In this document: one piece after another, positions 25,891 through 35,374 of the stretch | Numbering within the stretch: position 1 is the first letter of the stretch | How the letters are laid out: the number at the start of each line of letters is the position of its first letter | Origin: Paenibacillus ihbetae | Lineage (GTDB): Bacteria; Bacillota; Bacilli; Paenibacillales; Paenibacillaceae | Assembly (NCBI RefSeq): GCF_002741055.1 | Contig: NZ_CP016809.1 | Coordinates: 2,564,501-2,628,500, forward strand | Length of the DNA: 64,000 nt | Direction of reading: 5' to 3' | The notes under the pieces: model-generated | What the model was told of the DNA's origin: nothing | What the model saw: the letters and a program-made list of their open reading frames with translations, nothing else | Database searches by the model: none | Made by a program: the position numbers and the translations under genes

Positions 25891-26781
25891 TTGTCCCTTA
25901 CGGATTGGATTTACGATCTGTTCGGCTCGCTGAACGGGCTGCTGGCCGTATTGCTTGCTGCTGCCGTATTTTCGGGCCTCTACATATACAGCGCATCACG
26001 GCTGCTGGGAGCGCGCAAGGATTCGCTCTCCCGCATCCGGCAATCCCTATCGCTCTATACGAAGCTGGCAGGCCCGCTCAGCACCCTGATTGATCATCCG
26101 GGCCGAAGCGCTGTTCCCGAGGAGCAGCTGATCCGGCTGCTGCAGGAATGCAAATCTGCGGACCGGCTGACACGCGAGCTTCACGGGCAGATCGATACCT
26201 TTCTGAGCGATCGCGATGAGTCGAGGCTCGTGCTGCTGCATAAGCAGCTGAACCGCGAAATCAACCAATTGGTGCAGGAGCGCGACGAGCTTGTAAAACG
26301 GCTGGAGCAGCCGGGCTGGGGCATGGGACTGTGGCTGCTGCTGAAGCCGGCCATCCCGGCTTTATCCCTGGCGGCGGCTATCGTGTGGACTGCAACCCTT
26401 GTCCAGGGACTACAGGAGGACCAAGGCTGGGCCAACCCGTATGTATGGTGCTTATGGCTGTCGAATATGATTGCTACCGTTTCTTTTTACCGGCTGCTCA
26501 TGGATTCCCGCAAGAAATCCCACGGGCTGGTCTACATTCTGCTTCATCTGCTGATTGCCGCTCTAGCCTTGCTCAATCTGGCATGGGCCGAAGCCTCGCC
26601 GTATGTACTGACGACCCAGATTCTCCTGTACATTGCCGGATTTCGCTTTACCGTCACGCGCCAAAGACGGGAGCGTCCGTATGCGGGGCATCCGGAGCTG
26701 CTTGAGCAGTTCGTGCAGCAGCCGGGCACCGCACAGGCCGGCAGCGAACCGGCAGCCCCGGATGAAGAAGGCGTACGCTAA
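25891..26781 (+). CDS. Membrane protein with cytoplasmic coiled coil
   Basis: 296 residues from TTG 25891 (AGGAGGG site 6 nt upstream). One N-terminal membrane helix (~15-33) is followed by a ~110-residue charged helical region (RLLQECKSADRLTREL, RELINQLVQERDELVKRLEQ), then four helices between ~150 and 275 and a Pro/Glu-rich tail. No family is recognised. It is single, with no operon partner. Confidence 0.6.
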   Translation: MSLTDWIYDLFGSLNGLLAVLLAAAVFSGLYIYSASRLLGARKDSLSRIRQSLSLYTKLAGPLSTLIDHPGRSAVPEEQLIRLLQECKSADRLTRELHGQIDTFLSDRDESRLVLLHKQLNREINQLVQERDELVKRLEQPGWGMGLWLLLKPAIPALSLAAAIVWTATLVQGLQEDQGWANPYVWCLWLSNMIATVSFYRLLMDSRKKSHGLVYILLHLLIAALALLNLAWAEASPYVLTTQILLYIAGFRFTVTRQRRERPYAGHPELLEQFVQQPGTAQAGSEPAAPDEEGVR

Positions 26782-26879
26782 AGCCGCCGACTTCGTGCTA
26801 ATGCCGCAGGCCGGTGCACGTTCGTTTGCACGCGTAGCACCCTGCCGACGTTACCCGGCCAACCGGGTTATAATGGATA

Positions 26880-26930
26880 CAAAAAAAGCACCTCCGCTTC
26901 GTAAGTTAGCTTACGATACGCGGAGGTGCT
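26880..26930 (-). terminator. Terminator after the DUF2292 gene
   Basis: On the minus strand AGCACCTCCGC pairs with GCGGAGGTGCT, with an inner CGTAAG/CTTACG stem, followed by T7. Confidence 0.88.
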
Positions 26931-26981
26931 CTATTTCTCTATGCCGCTTGTAGCTCTCGTTGACAATCCGGCTCTGCAAGT

Positions 26982-27061
26982 CCGAACGATTACTTCACGT
27001 TGGCGCTCCGGTTCTGCCGGCCCGAACGATCATTTCACGTTGGCACTCCGGTTCTGCTGGC
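26982..27061 (+). repeat. 40-bp direct repeat at the end of the DUF2292 gene
   Basis: Two full copies of a CCGAACGATNANTTCACGTT... unit (26982-27021, 27022-27061) with partial copies on both sides. The DUF2292 stop codon lies inside the second copy, so its C-terminus is encoded by the repeat. Confidence 0.85.
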
Positions 27062-27254
27062 CCGAACCTCGGGACTGCCCTGCCGATTTGGCCGCTCCGG
27101 AGGCTGTATTCTCAAACCGCTTACGCTCCGTTCGTTCCATCTGAACGATTTGTCCCTCATGCACCACAATTTGCAGCGAACCAAATTCCATGTCGTTTAG
27201 CAGACCTGCAATGCGTTCAAGCCACTTTTCATCTACTTTAAGAGGTTTAGCCAT
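27030..27254 (-). CDS. DUF2292 (YezD-type) small protein
   Basis: 74 residues from ATG 27254 behind AAGGAGG. The first ~47 residues (VDEKWLERIAGLLNDMEFGSLQIVVHEGQIVQME) match DUF2292/YezD, a small family repeatedly found beside sulfate or sulfonate assimilation genes. It lies 170 bp after cysW on the same strand, supporting a sulfur-related role. The last ~25 residues (Gly/Ser/Gln/Asn-rich) come from a 40-bp DNA repeat and are probably not functional. Confidence 0.8.
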   Translation of the reverse strand: MAKPLKVDEKWLERIAGLLNDMEFGSLQIVVHEGQIVQMERTERKRFENTASGAAKSAGQSRGSGQQNRSANVK

Positions 27255-27424
27255 GGATACGCCTCCTTAACGGGCAGGGCCCAAAATATGTGAATATGCG
27301 GATGATTGATCTGCTCATGCTTGCGGGGGGTCAAGCTGACGTTCACTCATCCAAAGCTTATCCTCTCTTTTCCAACCTGTATACTATGAATTAACATTAC
27401 ATTAGCATGGGATGGAAACGACTG

Positions 27425-28288
27425 TCAATGGACATTTTTCCGAGTAAGCCAGTTTTTAAATAATAAGGTGATTAGCGCCAAAAGCAGGAGCAGGGAGGCT
27501 GCGGCAAACGATGCCGAGAACTGGTATTCATTGTACAGAATCTCGACATGCAGGGGCAGCGTATTGGTCTCTCCGCGGATATGGCCGGATACGACCGAGA
27601 CGGCGCCGAACTCGCCCATGGCTCTCGCATTGCACAGAATGATGCCGTACAATAAGCCCCACTTGATGTTGGGCAGCGTCACCCGCGTGAAGATTTGCCA
27701 GCCCTTCGCTCCGAGCGTCACGGCCGCCTCCTCTTCCTTCGTCCCCTGTTCTTCCATGAGCGGAATAAGCTCCTTGGCCACGAACGGGAATGTTACGAAC
27801 ATCGTTGCCAGCACGATGCCGGGGACGGCAAATATGATTTTGATATCCTGGCTTGTAAGCCATGGGCCAAACCAGCCCTGGCGGCCGAAGACCAGCACGA
27901 AGATCAGCCCGCCGATCACGGGTGATACGGCAAAAGGAAGATCGATCAGCGTAACGAGCAGCTGCTTGCCTTTAAAGCTGAACTTCGTAATCGTCCAGGC
28001 TGCGATGACGCCGAAGATCGTATTGAGCGGCACCGCAATGGCGGCCACCAGCAAAGTGAGCCGAAGCGCGGATAGCGCATCCGGGTCGGATAAAGCCGCG
28101 ATATACACGTCCCAGCCCTTCTTAAGCGCCTCCGTCAGCACCGTGACGAGCGGCAGGACGATCAGCCACAGCAGCACAAGTCCGGCCAGACTGATCAACG
28201 TCCACTTCACCCAGCGTTTCTCCTCGGCAGCCGGGGACGCCGAAGCTCTCTTCTTCACGGATGCCCCTGCAGGAACAATTCCAGCCAT
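27425..28288 (-). CDS. cysW: Sulfate/thiosulfate ABC transporter permease CysW
   Basis: 287 residues from ATG 28288, with GGGGAGG upstream; the TTG 6 nt earlier is too close to it. Six membrane helices and the permease EAA loop ([37 protein letters not shown]) identify a CysW-type subunit. [22 protein letters not shown] is typical of CysW. It is third in the cysP-cysT-cysW unit, 22 bp after cysT. The ATPase CysA is not next to it, so it must be encoded elsewhere. Confidence 0.93.
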   Translation of the reverse strand: MAGIVPAGASVKKRASASPAAEEKRWVKWTLISLAGLVLLWLIVLPLVTVLTEALKKGWDVYIAALSDPDALSALRLTLLVAAIAVPLNTIFGVIAAWTITKFSFKGKQLLVTLIDLPFAVSPVIGGLIFVLVFGRQGWFGPWLTSQDIKIIFAVPGIVLATMFVTFPFVAKELIPLMEEQGTKEEEAAVTLGAKGWQIFTRVTLPNIKWGLLYGIILCNARAMGEFGAVSVVSGHIRGETNTLPLHVEILYNEYQFSASFAAASLLLLLALITLLFKNWLTRKNVH

Positions 28289-28310
28289 CGTCAATCCTCC
28301 CCTTCCAAGG

Positions 28311-29159
28311 TCAGCGCGCGGTCTTCCGCGTCCAATGCTGCAGAATGTTAATGCCGAGCAAGAGCACGAAGGAGATAAGCAGCAGCAGCAAGGCCACCGC
28401 CGTTGCCCCGGCGTAATCGAACTGCTCCAGCTTCGACATGATCAGAAGCGGCGCGATCTCCGTCTTCATCGGCATGTTGCCCGATATAAAGACGACGGAG
28501 CCGTATTCCCCGATGCCGCGGGCGAAGGCAAGAGCGAAGCCCGTCAGCAGGGGCGGGATCAGCGTCGGAAGAATAATCGTACGGAAGGTCCGCCATCTTC
28601 CCGCGCCAAGCGTCGCAGCTGCTTCTTCGGTATCCCGCTCCGCGTCCTCGAGCACCGGCTGCACCGTCCGTACGACGAACGGGATGCCGATGAACATCAG
28701 GGCCAGCGTAATGCCTAGCGGCGAGAACGCCGCTTTGATCCCTAGGGGTTCAAGCAGCGATCCGATCCAGCCATTGGCGGAATAGATCGCCGTCAAGGCG
28801 ACGCCGGCCACGGCCGTCGGCAGGGCGAACGGCAGGTCGATCAGCGCATCCCACAGCTTTTTGCCGGGAAAGTCATAGCGGACCAGCACCCATGCCAGCA
28901 GCAAGCCCAGCACGGTATCCGCGAAGGCCGCCAATGCGGCGGTCGTCAGGCTGACCCGATAGGATGCCAGCACCCGCGGGTCGGCTGCGACCGACCAGAA
29001 CTTTTCCCAGGTCAGCCCCGTCTGATTGAGCAGCAGAGCCGACATCGGCACCAGCACGATCAAGCTCATATAAAATACCGTAACGCCCATGCCGACCCCG
29101 AACCCGGGAAGCACGCTGCGATTGCTGCCGCCCCGTTTCTGTCGCTTAAGCACAGCCAT
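28311..29159 (-). CDS. cysT: Sulfate/thiosulfate ABC transporter permease CysT
   Basis: 282 residues. Six membrane helices with the EAA loop [22 protein letters not shown], then [24 protein letters not shown], characteristic of CysT/CysU. It pairs with CysW to form the channel for sulfate or thiosulfate captured by CysP. The start follows AGGGATGAG and lies 40 bp after cysP. Confidence 0.93.
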   Translation of the reverse strand: MAVLKRQKRGGSNRSVLPGFGVGMGVTVFYMSLIVLVPMSALLLNQTGLTWEKFWSVAADPRVLASYRVSLTTAALAAFADTVLGLLLAWVLVRYDFPGKKLWDALIDLPFALPTAVAGVALTAIYSANGWIGSLLEPLGIKAAFSPLGITLALMFIGIPFVVRTVQPVLEDAERDTEEAAATLGAGRWRTFRTIILPTLIPPLLTGFALAFARGIGEYGSVVFISGNMPMKTEIAPLLIMSKLEQFDYAGATAVALLLLLISFVLLLGINILQHWTRKTAR

Positions 29160-29199
29160 TATTCACTCATCCCTTTCCGCCTTCGGCCCTCTTAGCCGA

Positions 29200-30294
29200 T
29201 CAGCTGCCCGGCACGTAAATTTGATTGAAGATTCCGCCGTCATTGAAATGCTTCGTCTGCGTTTCCTCCCATGTTCCGAAGACGTCCTTGAGCGTAAACA
29301 GCTCGATCTCCGGAAACTTGTCCTTATATTTCTCGCTTACGCTTGCCAGCGTCGGCCGGTAGTAATTGTCAGCCGCGATCGTCTGTCCTTCCTCGCTGTA
29401 CAGGTACTGCAGATAGGCTTCAGCCACCTCCCGCGTTCCGCGCTTGTCGACATTCTTATCCACGACGGCGACCGGCGGCTCGGCCAGGATGCTGACGGAC
29501 GGATTGACGATTTCGAATTTGTCGGGACCGAGCTCGTTGATGGACAGATAGGCTTCATTCTCCCACGCCAGAAGCACATCGCCGATGCCGCGCTCCACGA
29601 AGGTGGTCGTTGCGCCGCGCGCTCCGCTGTCGAGCACCGGCACATGCTTGAACAATTCCTTCACGAATTCCTGCGCCTTCGCTTCATCATTGTTGTTGGC
29701 CTTAAGCGCATAGCCCCATGCCGCGAGATAGTTCCAGCGTGCGCCGCCGGAGGTTTGCGGGTTCGGCGTAATAACCTCGACGCCTTCCTTGATCAGGTCC
29801 GGCCAATCGTTGATCCCCTTCGGGTTGCCTTTGCGAACGAGAAACACGATCGTGGATGTATAGGGGGAGCTGTTGTGTTCAAACTTGCCCTCCCAGCCCT
29901 CTTCGATCAGCCCGGCCTGACGGATCGCATCGATGTCATAGCCGAGCGCCAGCGTTACGACATCGGCTTCCAGACCGTCGATAACCGACCGGCTCTGCTT
30001 GCCCGAGCCGCCGTGCGACTGCTTAAACGTAACCTTCTGCCCCTTCTCCTTCTCCCAGTACGCGGCAAATGCCTTATTGTACTGGTCATAAAGCTCTCTC
30101 GTCGGATCATAGGACACATTCAGCAGCTCTACGCTCTCCTTGGCGCCATCCGGTGCGGAATCCGAAGCCTTCGGCGTACTTCCATCCGCCGCATTCTTGC
30201 TTTCGCCCTGCGTGCCCGATCCGCATGCCGTGAGCATGACGGCCAGCAGCATCGTTAATCCTGCCAGAACCCCTATTTTCAACGTTTTCTTCAT
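29200..30294 (-). CDS. cysP: Sulfate-binding lipoprotein
   Basis: 364 residues from ATG 30294. Lipoprotein signal with lipobox VMLTAC, then the periplasmic-binding fold of sulfate-binding proteins: [21 protein letters not shown] (ligand loop), [46 protein letters not shown]. It captures sulfate or thiosulfate outside the membrane and hands it to CysTW. It is the first gene of the operon; a long, structured leader precedes it. Confidence 0.92.
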   Translation of the reverse strand: MKKTLKIGVLAGLTMLLAVMLTACGSGTQGESKNAADGSTPKASDSAPDGAKESVELLNVSYDPTRELYDQYNKAFAAYWEKEKGQKVTFKQSHGGSGKQSRSVIDGLEADVVTLALGYDIDAIRQAGLIEEGWEGKFEHNSSPYTSTIVFLVRKGNPKGINDWPDLIKEGVEVITPNPQTSGGARWNYLAAWGYALKANNNDEAKAQEFVKELFKHVPVLDSGARGATTTFVERGIGDVLLAWENEAYLSINELGPDKFEIVNPSVSILAEPPVAVVDKNVDKRGTREVAEAYLQYLYSEEGQTIAADNYYRPTLASVSEKYKDKFPEIELFTLKDVFGTWEETQTKHFNDGGIFNQIYVPGS

Positions 30295-30330
30295 ACCAGA
30301 CCACTTCCCTTCTTTTTCTCTACAGAGGTT

Positions 30331-30497
30331 GTTCAAAAAGTCGCCTTTTGATCACGAAGTCAGTCAAGAAGTAACTCGGCATCGAATCTTGAATTCAGCC
30401 GGGCCTTCCGATGCTCACGTACCCAAAACGTACGCTCCACTTCTCAGTCCCTAACTTCATTCAACCTTCTCGGTGCTGAAAAACCGACTTTTTGAAC
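30331..30497. mobile_element. 167-bp MITE-like element in the cysP leader
   Basis: Ends in perfect 12-bp inverted repeats GTTCAAAAAGTC (30331-30342) and GACTTTTTGAAC (30486-30497), with further partial pairing inside. There is no coding capacity. It sits 37 bp upstream of cysP. Target duplications are not obvious. I judge it a small non-autonomous transposon or interspersed repeat; no relative lies in this window. Confidence 0.55.
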
Positions 30498-30505
30498 TCG
30501 TATTT

Positions 30506-30673
30506 ACTAAACAGGCTGCAGGACGACGCCATAAAAAAAGACAGAGGAAGGCTCGGCAGCATGAAGCGAGCGTTGAACCCGGTCTGTTCGACCTTAGGGC
30601 CCTGCCTCATGCCTGGGAGCGTTCCTCCGTCCGTACGGTGAGAACGATATATAATAATTCCTACCTGTTTAGT
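30506..30673 (-). other. Inverted-repeat-bounded structured leader of cysP
   Basis: Perfect 10-bp ends ACTAAACAGG (30506-30515) and CCTGTTTAGT (30664-30673) enclose a GC-rich core. Read on the minus strand, the core forms a long stem GACGGAGGAA/TTCCTCTGTC plus GCTC/GAGC (30540-30631) capped by smaller hairpins and followed at once by T7 (30533-30539). It therefore looks like an elaborate terminator or attenuator in the cys message. It matches no riboswitch class I know, in particular not the S-box. Confidence 0.5.
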
Positions 30674-30685
30674 TTGTTATCTGTA

Positions 30686-30714
30686 ATTCTAATGAGTCCC
30701 GGTGCTGCTGTCAA
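30686..30714 (-). promoter_or_regulatory. Sigma-A promoter of cysPTW
   Basis: Minus strand TTGACA (30709-30714), exactly 17 bp, then TAGAAT (30686-30691). Just downstream, TAGGAATTATTATATA (~30647-30662) could be a sulfur-regulator (CymR-like) site, but that is a guess. Confidence 0.7.
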
Positions 30715-30858
30715 ACCTTTTTTTGAATAAAATCCAGCAAGTTTATGCTCGGTCCAAAGCACCATTTTTCATGGCAAATCTCCCGCCGTTACGCGATTTT
30801 CCAGATCCTGATGGTTGTACGCCGCCGCTTCCGTCCTTATAATTCAACCCGAAAGGAG

Positions 30859-31518
30859 ATGATCATCATACGAACGAATTTGCGGAAAATCATTTCTGCT
30901 CTTATCTTAAGCATTCTTCTGTTGATCCCGGTGCTCGCGCAGCCCGTCCAGGCAGCAGCCACGTTAAAGCCCGGCAGCGCCAACGGAGATGTATGGGATC
31001 TTCAGTATCGCTTGAAAACGCTTGATTTCTATACCCAGCCGCTCGATGGTAAATACGGACCGAACACCAAGGCAGCCGTCCTGCGTTTCCAAAAAGAGTA
31101 CGGCGTTCCTGCCGACGGCATCACGGGTCCGCAGACCTGGAGACAGCTGAAAAAATATACGCTGAACCAGTCCGAAATGGACATTATGGCCAGAATCATC
31201 TACAGCGAAGCCCGCGGCGAGCCTTATAAAGGCCAGGTCGCGGTCGGAGCCGTTGTCATGAACCGTATACAGTCGAGTGAATTTCCGAATGACATTAGGG
31301 GAGTCGTATTCCAGCCGCGCGCCTTTACGGCCGTAGATGACGGCCAATATTGGCTGACGCCGAACCGAACCGCCTATATGGCGGCCCTTGATGCGGTGCG
31401 AGGTTGGGATCCGACCTACGAGTCGCTTTATTATTTCAATCCGGTCACGGCGACCAGCACCTGGATCTGGTCCAGGCCCCAGACGGTGCAGATCGGCAAG
31501 CATATTTTTGCACGATAA
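30859..31518 (+). CDS. sleB: Spore cortex-lytic-type cell wall hydrolase (SleB family)
   Basis: 219 residues. Signal peptide (~1-34, cleaved near VQAAA), a peptidoglycan-binding type 1 domain (~37-97: LKPGSANGDVWDLQYRLKTL, FQKEYGVPADGITGPQTW) and a Hydrolase_2/SleB domain (~105-219: MARIIYSEARGEPYKGQVAVGAVVMNRI, with catalytic Glu in SEARGE). It cleaves spore cortex peptidoglycan at germination, or acts as a vegetative paralogue. GGAG abuts ATG 30859, so an unusual start a few codons later is possible. Confidence 0.85.
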   Translation: MIIIRTNLRKIISALILSILLLIPVLAQPVQAAATLKPGSANGDVWDLQYRLKTLDFYTQPLDGKYGPNTKAAVLRFQKEYGVPADGITGPQTWRQLKKYTLNQSEMDIMARIIYSEARGEPYKGQVAVGAVVMNRIQSSEFPNDIRGVVFQPRAFTAVDDGQYWLTPNRTAYMAALDAVRGWDPTYESLYYFNPVTATSTWIWSRPQTVQIGKHIFAR

Positions 31519-31593
31519 CCTTCGTCTGGCCAAGGACCGGCCGCCCGTCATCATTGGCGGGGAGATCTAACGAAGCTAAAAAGCAGACACAGC

Positions 31594-31634
31594 AAGGGGC
31601 AGCCGCACCGTCAGACGGTGATGGCTGCCCCTTT
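31594..31634 (+). terminator. Terminator of the SleB-type gene
   Basis: AAGGGGCAGCC and GGCTGCCCCTTT with inner ACCGTC/GACGGT. Confidence 0.85.
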
Positions 31635-31651
31635 AATCTATGCTCGGGAAG

Positions 31652-31678
31652 GAAGATCCCCGTCTTTCGGGGATCTTC
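31652..31678 (-). terminator. Terminator of the lactonase gene
   Basis: GAAGATCCCC and GGGGATCTTC around a 7-nt loop; the T-run is short. Confidence 0.65.
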
Positions 31679-31694
31679 TTGCTATATGTTATCC

Positions 31695-32774
31695 TCAAAT
31701 CACCTTCGATTTTGCCTTCGCTTTTTCTACCGGGCAGATGCATACCGGACGCGTAACCTCCAGCGTATAGCCGGTCGATACCAGGTTTCCGGTTTCCGGA
31801 TCGATCCGGTAGCTCGCCACCAGACTGCTGTCCTGATTCGCCGTAAGCAGAAACCCTCCCGGGAGTATATTGAAGTGGCGCGGGGTTTTCCCTCCGGAGG
31901 AAACCCAATTCACGGCTCTCAGCATGCCGGTATCCTGGTCGATGACATACTGGACAATGCTGTCGTGACCCCGGTTGGAAGCGTACAGCCAGCGGCCGCA
32001 TGGGGCTACCAGCAGATGGGAGGATGTGTTGTTGTCCATCACGACATCTTCCGGCAGCGTGGAAGCATGCTGAAGAATTTTCAAATCCCCGAACGTTGCA
32101 TCATAAGCATACGCCGTTACGGTGCTGTTCAGCTCATTGGTGCCGTATACCCATTTCCCGCTCGGATGGAAGGCCACATGGCGCGGACCCGAACCCGGCG
32201 GCAGGCTGATTTCGCGGTGCGTCACCAGCTTCCCTTCGTCCAGCCGATATAAGTTGACGTCATCCATGCCGAGATCGCTCACGACGATATATTTATGATG
32301 CGGGTCCTCAAACACCGAGTGCGGATGCGCCTCCGATTGGCGGTCATCGCGAAGCCCGCGTCCGCTGTGCTTGATCTTGGAGACGATTTCGCCCACTTTC
32401 CCGTCCTCCTCCAAAGCCAGCACGGAAATAGTCCCGTCGCTGTACCCCGTCGTAAGCAGATATTTACCGTCGGACGTGCGCGACACATGACAAGCGCCGG
32501 ACGAGCCGGTAGGCTGGACGTTCAATATGGTCAATTCACCGTTTACGAGATTCGCAGAGTACGCGGCCACCTTGCTCTCGCCGACCTCGCTGGCGGCATA
32601 CAGCACCGAGATGGACTCGTCAAAATCCAGGTAGGTCGGATTCTCGATGCCGGCGGTACCGCCAAGCAGCCTCAGTTCTCCCGTATTCCGGTCCATCGCT
32701 CCCCAATGAATGGCATTCTCTTTCTCGGAATTATATGTTCCTATGTAAAATATCAGTTCCTGTCCTGCTGTCAT
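31695..32774 (-). CDS. pgl: 6-phosphogluconolactonase-type seven-bladed propeller protein
   Basis: 359 residues from ATG 32774, with AAAGGAG upstream. Repeating ~50-residue blades carry the lactonase signatures FYIGTYNSE, NPTYLDFD, GKYLLTTGYSDG, HSVFEDPHHKYIVVSDLGMD, GPRHVAFHPSGKWVYGTNEL and FNILPGGFLLTANQDS. It belongs to the YkgB/Pgl propeller family, converting 6-phosphogluconolactone to 6-phosphogluconate in the pentose phosphate pathway; related proteins act on other lactones. It is monocistronic. Confidence 0.88.
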   Translation of the reverse strand: MTAGQELIFYIGTYNSEKENAIHWGAMDRNTGELRLLGGTAGIENPTYLDFDESISVLYAASEVGESKVAAYSANLVNGELTILNVQPTGSSGACHVSRTSDGKYLLTTGYSDGTISVLALEEDGKVGEIVSKIKHSGRGLRDDRQSEAHPHSVFEDPHHKYIVVSDLGMDDVNLYRLDEGKLVTHREISLPPGSGPRHVAFHPSGKWVYGTNELNSTVTAYAYDATFGDLKILQHASTLPEDVVMDNNTSSHLLVAPCGRWLYASNRGHDSIVQYVIDQDTGMLRAVNWVSSGGKTPRHFNILPGGFLLTANQDSSLVASYRIDPETGNLVSTGYTLEVTRPVCICPVEKAKAKSKVI

Positions 32775-33018
32775 GTGATCCACTCCTTTATCATTGGATA
32801 CGAAAAGCAAATCCACCGGCGTTCCTCTTCGTTCACTATGTATTACCCAATGCAGCCCCGGTCTTACCGTTACTCGGGCAAAAAACGGGGTCAGCCAAGA
32901 AGGCAGGGCATTCCATATATTAGTTCCGTAGAAAAGTATTGCCGGAGCTGGTTTTATCATGTACGATTACCACGATTACTACTCTATTCTATCATTAGAT
33001 AAGGGAGATGACAGTAAC

Positions 33019-34179
33019 TTGTACAAAAAAATCGGCCTTCTGGCCATCGCCTTCCTTCTGCTGCTCGGCGGTGCAGCCCAAGCCGTTCAGGCGAAGGAGC
33101 AGACCCGTATCCGCGTGTATCTGGACGGCCAGGAAATCAAGTTTCAGGCCCCGCCGGTCATGAAGAACGGGGTGACCTACGTCCAATTCCGGCCGCTGTT
33201 TCAGGCACTGAACTACACGGTTGGATGGGATGGCGCCAAGAAGCAAATTACGGGAACATATATCGACCAAAAGCTGCAGATGACGCTCGGCCAGTCCTCA
33301 GCTTACGTCAACAGCGTGAAAAGCAAGCTTCCGGGCGCTCCGTTTACGCAAGGAGGCAACACGCTCGTTCCGCTGCGGTTCGTCGCGGAAGCGACCGGCC
33401 TGCCGGTCAAATGGGATGCCAAGGCGCGGACGATCAAGATCGACCGCCAAGGGCCGACCATGAAGGCGAAAGCCGATATCGAGAAGCTGTACCGCACGCT
33501 GGACGCAGCCGAGAATGCCAAGGATCTCGCTAAGGCCAAAACGGTATATCATCCGCAATCCCCGCTTCTGGCCGGACTTGAGGAATACTATAAGGATCAA
33601 TTCCAATTTGACCTTAACGTATCCAGCAAGATAGCGGACGTTACGCTTGCGGGCACAACGGCTGAAGCGTTCGTGGCCACGACCGTCCAGCGCGTATCGG
33701 GTCCCTTTACATGGGATTCTACGATCTACAGTTACAACTACTTCAAGAAGGACGCCTCCGGCGCTTGGAAGCTTGCATTCCCGGGAGAGTACGAGCAGGA
33801 GTACAACGTCTCCGACGAATTCCTTGAGTCCCGGGCCAACGTGCCTGAAGCGGAGCTGAAGGCGATTCAGGACGTGATCGATACCCAGTACAAAGGCTTT
33901 AACACCGAGAATGGCCAGCTGCTGATGTCTGTCATTCACCCGAACTCCGAATATTATGAGCTGTTCCAGAGCAGCATCGATGACGGCATTTTCGACGAGC
34001 TCAATTTCAACCTGAAGGACGAGGTAACCCATCCGCTCTTCTTCGACGGGGAGGACGCGGTCTTGTATATCGAGGAGAGCGATGATGCCGACGGCGATAT
34101 GCTGTCCACCACCTATCTGTACTGGCTGACAAAGTCAGAAGGCAAGTGGATGATCTATGATGTGCTCGAGGTGGAGTAG
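33019..34179 (+). CDS. Secreted protein with copper-amine-oxidase-like N-terminal domain
   Basis: ~386 residues, probably from TTG 33019 behind AAGGGAG. Signal peptide ending VQAKE, then a copper amine oxidase N1-like domain (~30-130: VYLDGQEIKFQAPPVMKNGVTYVQFRPLFQALNY..., TLVPLRFVAEATGLPVKWD), a common cell-envelope module in Paenibacillus. The C-terminal ~240 residues hold two NTF2/SnoaL-like repeats (TLDAAENAKDLAKAKTVY, SVIHPNSEYYELFQ). No catalytic residues are visible; a structural or binding role outside the cell is likely. Confidence 0.75.
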   Translation: MYKKIGLLAIAFLLLLGGAAQAVQAKEQTRIRVYLDGQEIKFQAPPVMKNGVTYVQFRPLFQALNYTVGWDGAKKQITGTYIDQKLQMTLGQSSAYVNSVKSKLPGAPFTQGGNTLVPLRFVAEATGLPVKWDAKARTIKIDRQGPTMKAKADIEKLYRTLDAAENAKDLAKAKTVYHPQSPLLAGLEEYYKDQFQFDLNVSSKIADVTLAGTTAEAFVATTVQRVSGPFTWDSTIYSYNYFKKDASGAWKLAFPGEYEQEYNVSDEFLESRANVPEAELKAIQDVIDTQYKGFNTENGQLLMSVIHPNSEYYELFQSSIDDGIFDELNFNLKDEVTHPLFFDGEDAVLYIEESDDADGDMLSTTYLYWLTKSEGKWMIYDVLEVE

Positions 34180-34233
34180 CAGCATTTGTATTAAACCTGG
34201 ATTGCCCGGACTATGAACCGGGCACGTGCTTAA

Positions 34234-34265
34234 CGGCGATTCCTATCGGAGTCGCCGGCTTTCTA
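34234..34265 (+). terminator. Terminator-like hairpin
   Basis: CGGCGA/TCGCCG followed by GCTTTCTATTT after the copper-amine-oxidase-N gene. Confidence 0.6.
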
Positions 34266-34351
34266 TTTGGGTTATAACCTCCCCCTTCCTTCGGTTCTAC
34301 TTCACTGAAATGGACATATACCATAGTAGTTATCCATGAAGGGGGCCTGTT

Positions 34352-34729
34352 ATGGGAATCAAACTCATCAAAATTGCAGCCGTCTATTTTGTGATCGGCG
34401 TTTTGCTCGGCATGTATATGTCGATCTCCCACAGCTATACCTACAGCTCGATTCACGCGCACATCAACCTGCTCGGCTGGGCGTCTCTGGCTCTCGCAGG
34501 GATCGTTTACTATGTGTTCCCTGCCGCAGCGGAGTCAGCCGCGGGGAAGGTTCATTTTTGGCTGCATAACATCGGCCTGCCCATTATGATGATCGGACTG
34601 TTCCTCCTGATGAACGGGGCCGAATCCGTCGAACCGGTGATCGCAGTAGGAGGAGTCCTGGTGACGCTTGGTATTGTGGTTTTCTTGTATAACGTGTTAA
34701 CGAATGTCCGGGAAGGTGCAAGACGGTAG
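34352..34729 (+). CDS. Four-helix membrane protein resembling heme-copper oxidase subunit I
   Basis: 125 residues, GGGGG site, four membrane helices. The HSYTYSSIHAHINLLGW segment resembles the first-helix region of cytochrome oxidase/NorB-like subunits, and short homologues are often annotated as cytochrome-c oxidase subunits. With only two or three His and four helices it cannot be a complete oxidase. It may bind heme or be a reduced paralogue. It is isolated from other respiratory genes. Confidence 0.65.
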   Translation: MGIKLIKIAAVYFVIGVLLGMYMSISHSYTYSSIHAHINLLGWASLALAGIVYYVFPAAAESAAGKVHFWLHNIGLPIMMIGLFLLMNGAESVEPVIAVGGVLVTLGIVVFLYNVLTNVREGARR

Positions 34730-34913
34730 GACTTGTGCTTGGCCGATTGAAGCTGTACGGGCATCCAGGGGAAATGGCTTTTATGCAAAATACTCTCTTG
34801 GATGACCCGTTTTTTCCGTGCCGTACGGACGCACGTCTTGGCCCGCGTGGGTCACCTCCTCCAAGTTTTGGGTAAGGATAGGTACCGTTCTCTTCGAAGG
34901 AGGCATCCAAGAC

Positions 34914-35324
34914 ATGTTGACCAATAGTGAAGTACACGTCACCTTCCGCTGCCGCGAGTGCGGCGGCGAAGTAGAGGCCCATTTCCATGAAGAACCGTTC
35001 ACGACGGTTCACTGCCCGCACTGCGAGCACAGCTACTCCCTCATGCGGCCGACCATTGGGGAAGAAATACTGCTCGATTGGCAGAAGGAGGCCATCTTCC
35101 ACAAGGTTCGGGCCGACCAGTCCGAACAGGACAAGCTCGAGCTTACGCTCCTGGTGATCAAAGTCGCCGAGCTGCTGACCTGGAAGGATGAGGGGAACGG
35201 CCACGTCCGGGCTATTGAAACGCTGCGGCAGTGGCTGCTGCTAAACGGCGTGCCCAAACCGCTCATCGAGCTGTTCGACGCCAAGCGTCCGGAAGGAAGC
35301 TCGCCGACCGAACGCAGGAAGTAG
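34914..35324 (+). CDS. Zinc-ribbon protein of unknown function
   Basis: 136 residues from ATG 34914, with GAAGGAGG upstream. The first ~40 residues hold two Cys pairs (CRECGG and CPHCEH) that should bind one zinc in a ribbon. The remainder is helical (DKLELTLLVIKVAELL, AIETLRQWLLLNGV). It is probably a nucleic-acid- or protein-binding cytoplasmic factor. No family name is recognised. Confidence 0.65.
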   Translation: MLTNSEVHVTFRCRECGGEVEAHFHEEPFTTVHCPHCEHSYSLMRPTIGEEILLDWQKEAIFHKVRADQSEQDKLELTLLVIKVAELLTWKDEGNGHVRAIETLRQWLLLNGVPKPLIELFDAKRPEGSSPTERRK

Positions 35325-35345
35325 ATCGGTGGAACTAACGATACA

Positions 35346-35374
35346 AAAGCCCCCCGGGAGATCCCGGAGGGCTT
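35346..35374 (+). terminator. Terminator after the zinc-ribbon gene
   Basis: AAGCCCCCCGGG and CCCGGAGGGCTT around a 4-nt loop, followed by CTTCATTTTG. Confidence 0.75.

Noticed and set aside
30533..30640. S-box (SAM) riboswitch upstream of cysP
   Set aside because: The GGCCC/GGCAACC core and kink-turn are absent; only an unclassified stem with T-run is seen.
34784..34885. 33-codon frame upstream of the zinc-ribbon gene
   Set aside because: The only nearby purine run is poorly spaced and the product has no coherent feature; not supported.
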